NCBI RefSeq assembly: GCF_014645795.1
Contig: NZ_BMMK01000032.1
Span: 1 to 64,000 of the forward strand
DNA from: Longimycelium tulufanense
Lineage (GTDB): Bacteria > Actinomycetota > Actinomycetes > Mycobacteriales > Pseudonocardiaceae
DNA: 64,000 nucleotides
Reading direction: 5' to 3'
In this document: positions 1-8,777 of the stretch, piece after piece
Position numbering within the stretch: the first letter of the stretch is position 1
Layout: every line of letters starts with the position of its first letter
The notes under the pieces: generated by a model
What the model was told of the DNA's origin: nothing
Databases searched by the model: none
Seen by the model: the letters and a program-made list of their open reading frames with translations, nothing else
Translations under genes and position numbers: made by a program

Positions 1-77
1 CACTGTGGATCATCGCGCAGAGGTCCACGATGTGTTCCCGGGAAAATCCAGTGGTATGATACATGTCAGGCGGTCCG

Positions 78-119
78 TTGTTGTGAGGCTTGAGTGTGGT
101 AACCCGATTCTCACAACAA
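78..119. repeat. 10-bp inverted repeat near the left edge
   Basis: TTGTTGTGAG at 78-87 is matched by CTCACAACAA at 110-119, a perfect 10-bp inverted repeat around a 22-nt centre. It lies upstream of the broken DNA-binding gene that begins near 157. It could be an operator or a transcription terminator of a gene outside the window; no T-run follows, so neither role is settled. Confidence 0.45.
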
Positions 120-156
120 GCGGGCCGTCGTCTATGTCAACACACCGGACAGATGC

Positions 157-1696
157 TTGTTCCACCCCATCGTGAATAAGCCTCAAGCTGACCTGGCGAG
201 TTTGCTACGCAAGCTCGCCGAATCGACCTTTGACCACACCGAACCGCTGGAGACGACGGTCGTCAGAATTCTGTCCGAGGCGGACAGGGTGATTCACGGC
301 AAACGACGGCCCTGCCGACCGGCCGTCATCAACGGTTTGGCGGCACGATACGGACTGCTCGGACAGCCACCCGCCACATTGGAGGAAACAGGCGCGTCAT
401 GGGCGTAACCAGCGCGCCCGCCAGATCCAGAAGCAGCACGAGGCTCTCCACGGGCTGCATCTGTGGTGGCCGCAACTCGACGCCGCGTTGGAGCTTGCGA
501 GCAGGCAGGCTCCCTGCACTGAGTTGGCGTTGGCCGACGAACTGCTCCACAGAGGCCTCACCACCATTCGGTACAGCCTCGGCAGCCTGCGCGCGTTCGC
601 CGAGTTCGCCGGACGACCGTTCGACCTGGACGTCAAGGACGGGGTCGTCACCGACGATCCCGATGCCCTCACCGCCGTGTACCGGGCAACTCGCAGGCTT
701 GCCGAGCGGCAGGGCCTCGCCACGCTGCTCCAGGTCAGTGACGAGGTACTCGACGCCGGTGTCGTCGTTACCGAGGACGACGTCAGAGCACTGTTGGAGG
801 CGTCGGAGTCAGTTGTGTGGCTCGATGAGGGCCACGTCACCTGGCGGCCCTCAGTGCGCAACCGCCTGGTCAACACACTCCGCACACTCCTGTCCGTACA
901 TCAGCCCGTCGACCTACTCAGCGCACGGCAGGCGGTCGAAAACTTCTGGGCCTACCGCAACGCCGGCCGAACCGCAGACCAGGCAGATCTGGTGGTCCCG
1001 ACCCTCACCGGCCTGCGGGCGTTCTGCGAGTGGCACGACCAGCTCGCGGTCGACGACGGCGAGCTAAGCGCGACAGTCCCGCTGGACCTCAACGAGGAGC
1101 TCGGTGTCGAGGCGGCGCTTCTCGTCGAGCTGATCAGGATGTCACCGAACGGCGTCCTCGATCGTACGAGCCTGATGGAGACCGCCGAGGCGTTCGGCCT
1201 GAACCTCAGCACGGTCAGCGTGTACCTGACCTTCCATCCCGCATTCGTGCAGCTGGACCGAAACGCGTGGACCGTCCGCGGTACGCAGGTTGCCTCGGAT
1301 GTGGCCGCGACCGTCTAGGCCCAGGCGCGGGCACGCTCGCTGACGGAGAACCGCGACTTCCGCACCGGCGTAACGCCGAACGGTCGCTCATGGGTCCTGT
1401 TGGCCGTGACGTCCAACTTCAGGCTGACCGGAGTGCTGCTGCGTCGATGGCTCCCGCCTGGTACCCCGTCCACGAGATTCGAGCTGACCGACGGACGAGG
1501 CGAGCCGTGCGGCACCGCCGTGTACAACGACGAGACGGGATTCACGCACGGCTTCGGCAGCTACATCCGGCGGTTCTGCCTGCGCGTCGGCGAGTACGTG
1601 TACATGTGCGCTGATCCCGACGAGGAAACGGCCACCGTCACCCACGGAAGCTGCGACGAAGTCAGCCGTCGGGCGCAGACGAACCAGGCCGACTGA
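157..1696 (+). pseudogene. Sigma-70 region 4-like HTH DNA-binding protein, broken by a frameshift and an in-frame TAG
   Basis: Three open pieces read as one protein. Frame 1 (TTG 157 or GTG 172 to TAA 408) ends in a helix-turn-helix lead-in (PPATLEETGA). The matching recognition helix, HGRNQRARQIQKQHEAL, continues in frame 2 from about 398, so one extra base near 397 explains the break. Frame 2 then runs to TAG at 1316-1318; its first usable start is TTG 488. Past the TAG the same frame stays coding-like to TGA at 1694-1696, ending in a domain with FELTDGRGEPCGTAVY. Before the TAG there is a second winged-helix-like stretch (LLVELIRMSPNG to WTVRG). Uninterrupted, the product would be roughly 510 residues. 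The C-terminal organisation resembles actinobacterial sigma-like HTH proteins that I recall only by pattern. If translated, 488-1318 would give a 276-residue fragment. Two independent lesions make decay the best reading; a sequencing error could explain one of them. Confidence 0.6.
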
Positions 1697-1777
1697 CACG
1701 GTGCCACGGTGATGGAGACGTCACGACCAGTTGCCCAAAACTAAGTGATCACCGCCACCTGCAACGTTCATCCGTCA

Positions 1778-2570
1778 TCAAGCTCCAACCTGGGCGGTCA
1801 CTTGATCTTGAGCTGACCGTCCTTGTAAGTCGGCTCGGATGATCGCCACGAGCAGCCGGGAACGAGCGGCACCGATGCGGAGCTTCTTCCGAAGCGTGTC
1901 TGCGGAGCTCGGTCGGCGATGCGCAACCCAATGATGTAGGTCCTCCTCCCTCGCTCGCTCAAGCAGATGACCGTCGACCCTGGAAGCTGGCCGGTTGCTC
2001 TGTTTGTCTGCCGACGTGTCGGCAGACTGCACCTCGTCGCTGGACGACTCCGGTGCCGTCCTTTTGATAACGGTCGGTTCATCGGCGAACGGCGCCTGCA
2101 TCCCGTTCACGTCGTGGGGCGCTTCTTCGGTCGGCCGACTCGCTGTGGTCAGCGCCCTCAGCAGATCTGGGCCAACCTCGGCCCTGCCGATCAGCAGCAA
2201 CGGGCCTACGGCGTCGAAGGCGGCCTTGCCATACTGGCCTGCTACGAGCGGGTCAGCCACGTTCAGCGCGAGGGTTACCACGCTCGCAAAGATCAGCAGC
2301 CGCCGGGCGGGCCGCAGTTGTGCCGACGGCGTCCCGGCCAATGCCATGTGTCGACTGCCGAGCAACAGCCCGAGGATCGGAGAGATCGACAGCAGGTGCG
2401 ACGAGTGGAGTGACCCAGACGGGCACGCCGAGCCGGAGGGCGGGGTTGAGGACGTTGCCGAAGCCGAAGAGGAAGGTGAGGCCGACGACGCCCATGATCA
2501 CGGTGACGGCATGCACAACAGCGGCCCCGCCGGAAGCTGATCGAGTCGACATAGCTGCTCGCCATGTCAT
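1778..2570 (-). pseudogene. DUF2637 (SpdB-like) membrane protein, frameshifted
   Basis: Start ATG 2570 overlaps the stop of the upstream HTH gene (ATGA), which argues for translational coupling. The first part (to about 2380) has hydrophobic segments (VTVIMGVVGLTFLFGFGNVL). The reading then shifts by one base, at about 2370-2385, into the frame that ends at 1778. There LGLLLGSRHMALAG and RRLLIFASVVTLALNVADP continue the membrane domain. The C-terminal tail (HHWVAHRRPSSADTLRKKLR) looks like the HTH tail found on many actinobacterial DUF2637 proteins. Such proteins commonly sit on plasmids and integrative elements of the pSAM2 type, which suits the degraded surroundings. As sequenced, the two halves (2253-2570 and 1778-2365) cannot make one protein. 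Confidence 0.62.
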
Positions 2571-3025
2571 CGAGCACCATCTGCTTCGACGCGCGGACGT
2601 CCTTGTGTGTCTCGGGTGGGGATGCCGCGTTCGCGCAGTTTGTTCAGGACGGTGGTGTGGTTGACGCCCAAGTGATCGCCGACTCGTGCCAGGGACCAGC
2701 CGAGTTTGTAGAGGTGGATGGCGTCGTCGACCTGGTCGGGCGTGAGGCCGCGTCGGCGCAGGGGGATGCCGTGGCGGTGGAGGATATTGCTGACCGTTCG
2801 CCGCTCGATGCCGAACCGGTCACCGAGCTCGTACACCGTCGCACCGGCCTGGTAGTCGGCGATCAGCTGCTCGACTTGATCGGCACGGAGTTGCCGGGCC
2901 CGGCGAGGTCGGTCGCGCTTGATCAAGCTCGGCTCGGGTGCATCGAGGCTGGGAAGCTTCTCACGGAGACCTTCCAGCTCTCTGACCTGGTCTTTTATGT
3001 TCGAGTAAGGTCCCCTAACCTCCAC
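2567..3025 (-). CDS. Small protein with two resolvase-like helix-turn-helix repeats
   Basis: A 152-residue protein starting at GTG 3025. Residues about 40-85 ([16 protein letters not shown] to [16 protein letters not shown]) and 90-135 ([16 protein letters not shown] to [14 protein letters not shown]) form two successive HTH units of the kind found at the C-termini of serine recombinases and in stand-alone actinobacterial HTH proteins. No catalytic recombinase domain is present, so a DNA-binding or regulatory role is inferred. A TAGGGT hexamer lies about 5 nt upstream of the GTG, so the message may be leaderless. The stop overlaps the start of the DUF2637 pseudogene, so the two formed an operon. 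It is the only apparently intact gene of the left accessory patch. Confidence 0.72.
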   Translation of the reverse strand: MEVRGPYSNIKDQVRELEGLREKLPSLDAPEPSLIKRDRPRRARQLRADQVEQLIADYQAGATVYELGDRFGIERRTVSNILHRHGIPLRRRGLTPDQVDDAIHLYKLGWSLARVGDHLGVNHTTVLNKLRERGIPTRDTQGRPRVEADGAR

Positions 3026-3046
3026 CCTAGAGGTGCTACTCGAACA
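2998..3046. promoter_or_regulatory. Perfect 10-bp inverted repeat spanning the start of the HTH gene
   Basis: TGTTCGAGTA (2998-3007) and TACTCGAACA (3037-3046) are exact reverse complements separated by 29 nt. They bracket the GTG start and proposed -10 of the HTH gene, as expected of an autoregulatory operator bound by a protein with two HTH units. A hairpin or recombination site is the alternative. Confidence 0.5.
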
Positions 3047-3093
3047 GTGGCCTGTGTGAAGGCCCTGGAGTGGGGCCGCGACACCAGAGTTCG

Positions 3094-3128
3094 CACAAGG
3101 GCCACCCGCACATCGGGTGGCCCTTGTG
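3094..3128. terminator. 15-bp perfect hairpin
   Basis: CACAAGGGCCACCCG (3094-3108) pairs perfectly with CGGGTGGCCCTTGTG (3114-3128) around a 5-nt loop. The stem is strong enough for an intrinsic terminator in this GC-rich background, although no long T-run follows. It marks the right border of the small accessory patch. Confidence 0.6.
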
Positions 3129-3622
3129 CTGTCGTGGGTCTGTCTGTTGGTGGTTGCGGTGTGATGGCCGTCTCGTCCTGTGTGCGGGATGCGTTGGACT
3201 GCGTGAAGTTGTCCGAAAAGCTCCCAGAGGTGCCGTTGGCGATGTTCCCGTCCTCGATGGAGAGGGCGTGGAAGATCGCGTGGCTGAGCAGGCGCTGTTG
3301 CTGATGGCTCCTACGGGGGACCGCCACGTCTTCGGCTGTGTCTCGCATTGAGTGATCAGGCGGGCGGGGTCTGGGCGACTGTCCACTGTGATCACTGTGA
3401 GAGAGGGGTCAGCGTGGGCAGACGTCCTGTGCGTACCTGTCGGGGTGAGGTGGAACAGGCTGAGCGGCGTGGTGCCAGATGCTCGTGCGGCGCACCCAAA
3501 GGCGTCGGGCACGGGCCCGTCCCGCGTGTGGCGCAAAGGCCACTCGGGCACACAGTCGGTATGGCTGCTGGTTCTCTACCCGGTCCAACGGTGTTGCGGA
3601 GGCCCGCGTTCAGGAATCTCGT
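3129..3622. other. About 490 bases with no supported gene
   Basis: Open frames exist on both strands, for example 2995-3348 minus (117 codons). That frame runs straight through the 3094-3128 hairpin, and its only protein-like stretch is a short segment near 3230-3340, so a gene call is not supported. This may be the remnant of another decayed gene of the left patch. Confidence 0.4.
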
Positions 3623-4807
3623 TCAGTTGGTACGCGGCGGGGCGGAGTTCCAGGCGGCGCGCCACTCGGTCTCTTCATGTTCCTTGGCGTGGTGCAGGTC
3701 GAGTGACGGTGGGGACAGGACGATCTGGGGACCGTTGGAGTGGTAGAAGTCGCCGGCGCCGAGGGCGGCCTGATGGTTGCCGACCTCGAGGTAGCAGTGG
3801 CCTTGGCCGTCGAAATGCGGCTCGGGTGCGTCGTAGCCGAGGTGGCGGGCCACTCCCGCAGCGACGGTGCGTGCCTGTCCTTTGGCGAAGACCGCGGCTT
3901 TGGGCAGTGGTTTGCCGTTGGGCAGAGTGATCGAGGCGATGTCGCCGAGTGCCCACACTGCCTGGGCCGGCGCGGTCAGCGTGTGCGGATCGACCGGGAT
4001 CCAACCCTGCGGGGACAGCCCGGTAGCGGCCGCCGGTGCGGAGGGCCGATGCGGTGGGACGAACACCAGCAGGTCGAAGGGTGCCCGTGTGCTGTCCGCG
4101 AAGACGATTTCGCGTGCGGTGGCGTCGATACGCTCGACTTGGTGGCCGGAGTGGAAACCGATGCCCGCTGTGGTCAGCATCGATACGACACTCTGCCCGA
4201 CGGTGGGCCCTGCCACGGGCATCGGTTGCGGTTCGGGGGTGTAGACGTCGATCGTGACGTTGTCGCGGGCGCCGGTCTCGGTGAGCAGGTCGGCGGCGAG
4301 CATCGCCCCTTCGTAGGGGGCGGCCGGGCACTTGTAGGGAACGCTGGTCACGAGAAAGACAGTTCGGCCCGATCGGGTGCGGCGCAAGGCGTCATGGGCG
4401 GCGGCCGCCGCATCGGGGGTGTAGTAGTGCACGGCGTTCCCGGCGGCCATCGCGTCGTCGAGACCGGGTACCGCCGCGGTGTTCAGTTGAGCGCCAAGGG
4501 CGACGACGAGGGCGTCGTAGTCCAGCGCTCCCTGGTCGGTGCGGACCAGACGCTGGCACAGGTCGAGCTCCTCGACCGTGGCGGTGACTCGGCGCGCCCG
4601 GCCCAGGGCGTCCCTGGTGGGCGCCACCGTGATGTCGTCGGGCTGCCGCCAGCCGCGGAGCAGCCAGAGCAGGGACAGTCCTTGGGTGTGGGTGTCATTG
4701 CGGTCCACCAGGGTGATGTGGTCGGCCGGGTCCACGTGGTTCTGGAGTTCTCGCGCGACGCTCAGGCCGCCGATGCCGGCGCCGAGGACGACGATGGTGC
4801 GGGCCAT
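3623..4807 (-). CDS. Sulfide:quinone oxidoreductase-like FAD protein
   Basis: 394 residues from ATG 4807, which is preceded by an AAGGA ribosome site; an upstream in-frame extension is low quality and was rejected. The N-terminus has the dinucleotide-binding GAGIGG motif (residues 9-14), and ALGDIAS near 287-293 is the second FAD-contacting motif. Cysteines at about 160 (PYKCPAAPYE) and 338 (GHCYLEVG) fall where sulfide:quinone oxidoreductases and flavocytochrome c sulfide dehydrogenases carry redox cysteines. The family oxidises sulfide to sulfane sulfur with quinone or another acceptor, usually at the inner face of the membrane. It lies 14 bp downstream of the DsrE-like gene and is presumably co-transcribed. 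It diverges from an ArsR-rhodanese regulator, which supports a sulfide or persulfide role. The acceptor cannot be deduced from sequence. Confidence 0.82.
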   Translation of the reverse strand: MARTIVVLGAGIGGLSVARELQNHVDPADHITLVDRNDTHTQGLSLLWLLRGWRQPDDITVAPTRDALGRARRVTATVEELDLCQRLVRTDQGALDYDALVVALGAQLNTAAVPGLDDAMAAGNAVHYYTPDAAAAAHDALRRTRSGRTVFLVTSVPYKCPAAPYEGAMLAADLLTETGARDNVTIDVYTPEPQPMPVAGPTVGQSVVSMLTTAGIGFHSGHQVERIDATAREIVFADSTRAPFDLLVFVPPHRPSAPAAATGLSPQGWIPVDPHTLTAPAQAVWALGDIASITLPNGKPLPKAAVFAKGQARTVAAGVARHLGYDAPEPHFDGQGHCYLEVGNHQAALGAGDFYHSNGPQIVLSPPSLDLHHAKEHEETEWRAAWNSAPPRTN

Positions 4808-4821
4808 GACGGGTGTCCTTC

Positions 4822-5178
4822 CTAGACGTTGATGGTCTGGTCGGCCCAGGCGGTCCACTCGGCCAGCTCGGCCATGGACGAGCGGTGCACCCCGGCCAGC
4901 AGCTGGTTCTCCTCGGACATGCCGCGGGCGTCCAGGCAGGCGCCGCAACTGCCCACGGTCGCGCCCTTGGCGAGCAGGGAGCGGGTCATCCTGCCGATGT
5001 TGTAGAAGCCGTTGGGCACGCTCTGTCCGTCCCTGGCGGCGACGACCGCGTCACCGAACAGGAACATCTTGACCTGGTGGCCGGCGTCGGCGGTGAGCAT
5101 CTGCGTGGCCCAGCGCAGGCCGTTGTAGGTGCGTTCGGTGCCATAGGGCGGGTCGTGCAGCACGAACAGGAACTTCAT
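4822..5178 (-). CDS. DsrE/DsrF-like sulfur relay protein
   Basis: 118 residues from ATG 5178, with a GGAGG ribosome site 5 nt upstream; the longer frame back to 5229 lacks support. The fold signature is an N-terminal beta-strand KFLFVLHDPP, a small Rossmann-like body and a C-x-x-C pair at residues 78-81 (GSCGAC). DsrE, TusD and YchN relatives carry sulfane sulfur as cysteine persulfide. As first gene of the operon with the SQR-like enzyme, it probably accepts or passes on sulfur made from sulfide. The partner is inferred from context only. Confidence 0.8.
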   Translation of the reverse strand: MKFLFVLHDPPYGTERTYNGLRWATQMLTADAGHQVKMFLFGDAVVAARDGQSVPNGFYNIGRMTRSLLAKGATVGSCGACLDARGMSEENQLLAGVHRSSMAELAEWTAWADQTINV

Positions 5179-5262
5179 GTCTACCTCCACGGCGGGTACG
5201 GACTGGTCTGGCTCACCCCTCAACCACACGCTACACTATTCCATAGAACTTTGGAGGATGTG
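5179..5262. promoter_or_regulatory. Divergent promoter region of the sulfur module
   Basis: This 84-bp gap separates the dsrE-sqr operon from the ArsR-rhodanese and desulfurase genes. CTAT-TCC-ATAG (5236-5246) is a short inverted repeat, within a TTCYATRGAA-like near-palindrome, just upstream of the GGAGG site (5253-5257) of the regulator. It is a candidate ArsR-family operator controlling both directions. Confidence 0.45.
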
Positions 5263-5922
5263 ATGGACGACGCTGTCACCAAGCCGATGGTGTTTGACCA
5301 GATCGCCCGGGTCGGCAAGGCCCTGGCCAGCGGGAAGCGCCTGGAGCTGCTGGATCTCCTCGCCCAGGCCGAGCGCACGGTGGAGGCACTGGCCCGCGCT
5401 GCCGGGCTGGGGGTGACCACGGTCTCGGCGCACCTGCAGACCCTGAAGCAGGGCGGCCTGGTGGCAACCCGCAAGGAAGGCACCCGCGTCTACTACCGGC
5501 TTGCCAGCCCCGCTGTTGCGCGGCTCTACGCCGCGGTGCGCGATGTGGCCGTTACCCACCTGGCCGATGTGGCCGCGGCAGTCACCGCCTTCCTCGGCCC
5601 GGGCGTGGAGAACGTGACGCGTGAGCAGCTCCTGCGGCGGGCTGATCGGGGCGAGGTCACCGTGATCGATGTGCGCCCGCCCGAGGAGTACGCGTCCGGG
5701 CACATTCCCGGTGCCCTGAGCGTTCCCCTCGACGAACTCCCGCATCGGCTGGAGGAACTGCCTGTGGACACCGAGATCGTGGCCTACTGCCGGGACGCCC
5801 AGTGCGTGCTCGCCCCCGACGCCGTGCGGCTGCTGACCGACCGGGGACGCCCAGCGCGCCAGCTCGCCGACGGCATGCTGGAGTGGCGTCTGGCTGAGCT
5901 GCCCGTGGAGGCCGGTGCCTGA
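5263..5922 (+). CDS. ArsR-family regulator fused to a rhodanese domain
   Basis: 219 residues from ATG 5263 with GGAGG 5 nt upstream. Residues about 10-100 are a winged-helix ArsR domain (GVTTVSAHLQTLKQGGLV is the recognition region, KEGTRVYYRL the wing). The classical metal-binding ELCVCDL cysteine motif of ArsR/SmtB is absent. Residues about 115-215 are a rhodanese domain (VIDVRPPEEYASGHIPGA) with catalytic-loop cysteines at 176 and 181 (YCRDAQC). The fusion suggests sensing of sulfane sulfur by persulfidation, comparable in principle to redox ArsR proteins of the BigR/SqrR type but with the sulfur acceptor built in. Its stop overlaps the start of the cysteine desulfurase gene, and it diverges from dsrE-sqr. 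Confidence 0.85.
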   Translation: MDDAVTKPMVFDQIARVGKALASGKRLELLDLLAQAERTVEALARAAGLGVTTVSAHLQTLKQGGLVATRKEGTRVYYRLASPAVARLYAAVRDVAVTHLADVAAAVTAFLGPGVENVTREQLLRRADRGEVTVIDVRPPEEYASGHIPGALSVPLDELPHRLEELPVDTEIVAYCRDAQCVLAPDAVRLLTDRGRPARQLADGMLEWRLAELPVEAGA

Positions 5923-7109
5923 TGAGCGACCCGCGTCCCGCCCTGGCGGACGGCCCGATCTACCTGGACTACAACGCCACCACCCCGGTCGACCCGCGGG
6001 TGGTCGAGGCGATGTTGCCCTACCTGACCACCTGGTTCGGCAATCCCTCCAGCGGCCACCACTACGGCCAGGCTCCCGGCGCCGCGCTGGCCCGCGCCCG
6101 CGACCAGGTCGCCGCGCTCCTCGGCGGCTGCGACGGACGCATCGTCTTCACCGGGTCCGGTTCCGAGGCTGACAACCTCGCCCTGCGCGGCGCCGTCCTG
6201 GCCAGCGGGATGGATCGCCCGCATGTGATCGTCCCGCGCACCGAACACCCCGCCGTGCTGGAGACATGCCGCGCTCTGCAACGTCTGCACGGCGTGGACG
6301 TGACCTACTTGCCTGTCGATGGTGAGGGCCTGGTCGCTCCGAACACCCTGGCAGCCGCACTGACCCCGCGCACGGTGCTGGTGTCGGTGATGGCCGCAAA
6401 CAACGAGACCGGCTCCCTGCAACCCGTCGAGGAACTCGCCCGTGTTGCCCACGCACACGGGGCGCTGGTGCACTGTGACGCCGCCCAGGCCGCCGGAAAG
6501 ATCCCCGTGGACGTGGCGGCGCTGGGAGTGGACCTGGCAACCGTGGCCGGCCACAAGATGTACGCCCCGAAAGGCATCGGCGCTCTCTACCTACGCTCCG
6601 GTCTGACGCTGGAACCGCTGATCTACGGTGGCGGGCAGGAACATCGCCTGCGCTCCGGAACCGAGAACGTTGCCCTCGCCGTCGCCCTCGGGACCGCGGC
6701 GGAACTCGCGGCCGGCGAGCTTGTTGCCGGAAGCCAGGACCGCCTCCGAGGGTTGCGGGATCGCCTGCATACCCGGCTGGAGCGTGCGTTGCCGGGCCGG
6801 GTGCTGCTCAACGGCCCGCCCGAGCCGCGCCTGCCCAACACCCTCAACATCAGCATCATCGGCACTCTGGGCCACGACCTGCTGACCGCCGTTCCCGGCA
6901 TAGCCGCCTCCACCGGCTCGGCCTGCCACTCCGGCAGTCACCAGCCCTCACCAGTGTTGCGGGCCATGGGGCTGGACACCGGCCGCAGCCTGGCCGCGCT
7001 CCGGCTGTCACTGGGCCGGTGGACCACCGAATCCGACGTCGAACGAGCAGCCGACCTGGTCACCACCACCGTGCACACCCACTTGGACGCGGCCCACACC
7101 CGCGCGTGA
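5922..7109 (+). CDS. Cysteine desulfurase (NifS/IscS-like)
   Basis: 395 residues; the start overlaps the previous stop by one base, so translation is coupled. It is a class V PLP aminotransferase-fold enzyme: YLDYNATTPVD at the N-terminus, histidine in RTEHPAV (about 109), PLP lysine at about 212 (AGHKMYAPKGIG), SGTENV, and catalytic cysteine at about 335 in STGSACHSG. The family removes sulfur from L-cysteine as an enzyme-bound persulfide. Its position behind a rhodanese regulator and opposite SQR and DsrE suggests use in local sulfur trafficking. It could equally supply Fe-S or thio-modification pathways; no dnd genes or Fe-S scaffold gene lies nearby. Confidence 0.88.
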   Translation: MSDPRPALADGPIYLDYNATTPVDPRVVEAMLPYLTTWFGNPSSGHHYGQAPGAALARARDQVAALLGGCDGRIVFTGSGSEADNLALRGAVLASGMDRPHVIVPRTEHPAVLETCRALQRLHGVDVTYLPVDGEGLVAPNTLAAALTPRTVLVSVMAANNETGSLQPVEELARVAHAHGALVHCDAAQAAGKIPVDVAALGVDLATVAGHKMYAPKGIGALYLRSGLTLEPLIYGGGQEHRLRSGTENVALAVALGTAAELAAGELVAGSQDRLRGLRDRLHTRLERALPGRVLLNGPPEPRLPNTLNISIIGTLGHDLLTAVPGIAASTGSACHSGSHQPSPVLRAMGLDTGRSLAALRLSLGRWTTESDVERAADLVTTTVHTHLDAAHTRA

Positions 7110-7186
7110 CCATGCCTCGATCCAGGCCCACCGCCAAACTTGCTGGCCCGTTCGACATCGCCGGGGGCGCGAGCAGTGGTGAGGTG

Positions 7187-7221
7187 CGCGGAGCGGCCAC
7201 CGCACGGGCGGCCGCTCCGCG
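7187..7221. terminator. Bidirectional terminator between convergent genes
   Basis: CGCGGAGCGGCC (7187-7198) and GGCCGCTCCGCG (7210-7221) form a perfect 12-bp stem with an 11-nt loop, placed between the convergent cysteine desulfurase and M28 peptidase genes. Confidence 0.7.
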
Positions 7222-7248
7222 TGGGCCGGCAACGGGCGACGGTCGGAA

Positions 7249-8625
7249 TCAGTGCTGGCGGGCGAGGTTGTATGCGGCACAGCCAATGAGTTCCAGGGAC
7301 ACCTGGAGGCGCTGCGGGCTGATGTTGGCCGCGATTGTGTCCTCGGGCGTGTGGTACAGCGGTTCAAGCTGGTGGGGGCCTCCCTCGCCACGCCAGCTGA
7401 AGTTGCCGGCCGGAATTCCGCGTTGGTGGAACGGAACATGGTCGCTGGCACCCCGTCGGGCTGGACCGTGTGCCTGGGTGTAGCCGAGTCGGCGCGCGGC
7501 CGCCGCCACCGCGTCCGTCGTGGCGTTCCGGCCACCGTCCAGAGACAGCAGCCAATATGTGTTGGCGGGCGGGTGGCTGGTAGCGACCATGTCGTTCTGG
7601 AAACAGCCCGCGATCCGGCGCGCCCCGGCATCATCGAGCTGGTTGACGTAGTGGCGGGATCCGAGCAGCCCCTGCTCCTCGGAGCCCCACAGCGCGAAAC
7701 GAACTGCCCTACGGGTCGGGAGAAGTCGCAGTACGCGGGCAAGTTCCAGACACAGCACGGTTCCGCTGCCGTCATCGTTGGCGCCGGGAGAACCCGGTAC
7801 GGCGTCGTAGTGGGCCGTGACCATCACGACGCGACCGTCACCGCGAGACCGTGTCGCGGGGCGTTCCGCGATGACGTTGTACGAGGTGAGGTTGTGAAAG
7901 TGAAAGGTGCTGAGCCACAACCAGAGCCCGCCCTGACCGAGATACTCGCGCGCGACTTCACCGTGGTACTGGGCCAGTCCCAGGATCGGGATCGGGAACG
8001 ACTCGCGGAACCGCGGGGTGAACGCGCCGGCCTTGCGCTCCGGATTGCTGGAACGGGCAACCATCAGGACGGCGCGTGCACCACCTGCCACCGCCGAGCG
8101 GACCTTCGCCAGGCTGTCCACCCCAACATGGTCGAACAAGACGAGCTTCCCCCGGACGTCCGGGGGAAAGTCGGCGGAGTCCCCACGCCCTGCATCCACC
8201 ACGTGACCCGTGACACCCATCTCGAACGTGCCCTCCGGGGAGGCACCGGACTGCAGCATCCGGCCGTCGGGGATGCGGAGGTCGGCAAGGTACTTGTCGG
8301 GAGCCGGAAACGGCTGAAGCTCGACGCGGTACTGCAACCGGCGGAGCACGTCAGCCATGTACTCGGCGGCTTCATGCTCCTCCCCCGTGCCGCCGACGCG
8401 CGGCCGGAGCCAGTCGGAGAGGTGTTTCAGGTGTTGCAGGGCCCGCTCGGCGCTGACCCGGGCGATGACCGGCCAGTCGCTGACACCGAGATCGGGCGGG
8501 CTCGCGGCACCGGGACGGGTTCTCGTGGCACCGGCCGCGGTTCCGGGGAGGAACCCGGCGGTGGCGACACCGGCCAGTGCGGCCGCACCGGCCAGCAGGT
8601 TACGACGACGGAGATAGCGGGTCAC
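7249..8625 (-). CDS. Secreted M28-family zinc aminopeptidase (Tat signal)
   Basis: 458 residues from GTG 8625, preceded by GAGGAG; the upstream extension to 8721 is rejected. The N-terminus RYLRRRNLLAGAAALAGVA has a twin-arginine start, hydrophobic core and AGA cleavage site, so export of a folded protein is expected. A protease-associated insert (GKLVLFDHVG, ARAVLMV) precedes the M28 core: HYDAVPGSPGANDDGSG carries zinc-ligand His and Asp, WGSEEQGLLGS the Glu pair, QNDM an Asp, and YHTPEDT the last His. The family comprises M28 aminopeptidases and carboxypeptidases. Substrate is unknown; protein turnover outside the cell is the likely role. Confidence 0.85.
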   Translation of the reverse strand: MTRYLRRRNLLAGAAALAGVATAGFLPGTAAGATRTRPGAASPPDLGVSDWPVIARVSAERALQHLKHLSDWLRPRVGGTGEEHEAAEYMADVLRRLQYRVELQPFPAPDKYLADLRIPDGRMLQSGASPEGTFEMGVTGHVVDAGRGDSADFPPDVRGKLVLFDHVGVDSLAKVRSAVAGGARAVLMVARSSNPERKAGAFTPRFRESFPIPILGLAQYHGEVAREYLGQGGLWLWLSTFHFHNLTSYNVIAERPATRSRGDGRVVMVTAHYDAVPGSPGANDDGSGTVLCLELARVLRLLPTRRAVRFALWGSEEQGLLGSRHYVNQLDDAGARRIAGCFQNDMVATSHPPANTYWLLSLDGGRNATTDAVAAAARRLGYTQAHGPARRGASDHVPFHQRGIPAGNFSWRGEGGPHQLEPLYHTPEDTIAANISPQRLQVSLELIGCAAYNLARQH

Positions 8626-8777
8626 GGGCGTCTCCTCGGTGAACCTCGACGGATGGCCCCGCCACGGTGGCGGCGGGGCCGCTACGTCGGATGTCGGTCG
8701 AACCGGGGGCGCCCTCGTCAACCCAGAAACCTACGGTTTGCCTGCGGCGGCGAACAAGGACTTGACAGGATCGGGTG

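Noticed and set aside
2995-3348. A 117-codon minus-strand gene at 2995-3348
   Set aside because: It runs through a perfect 15-bp hairpin and over the inverted repeat at the HTH gene start; most of it is not protein-like.
5922-7109. DndA of a DNA phosphorothioation system
   Set aside because: Cysteine desulfurases are similar, but no dndB-E or restriction genes are nearby and the neighbours point to sulfide handling.
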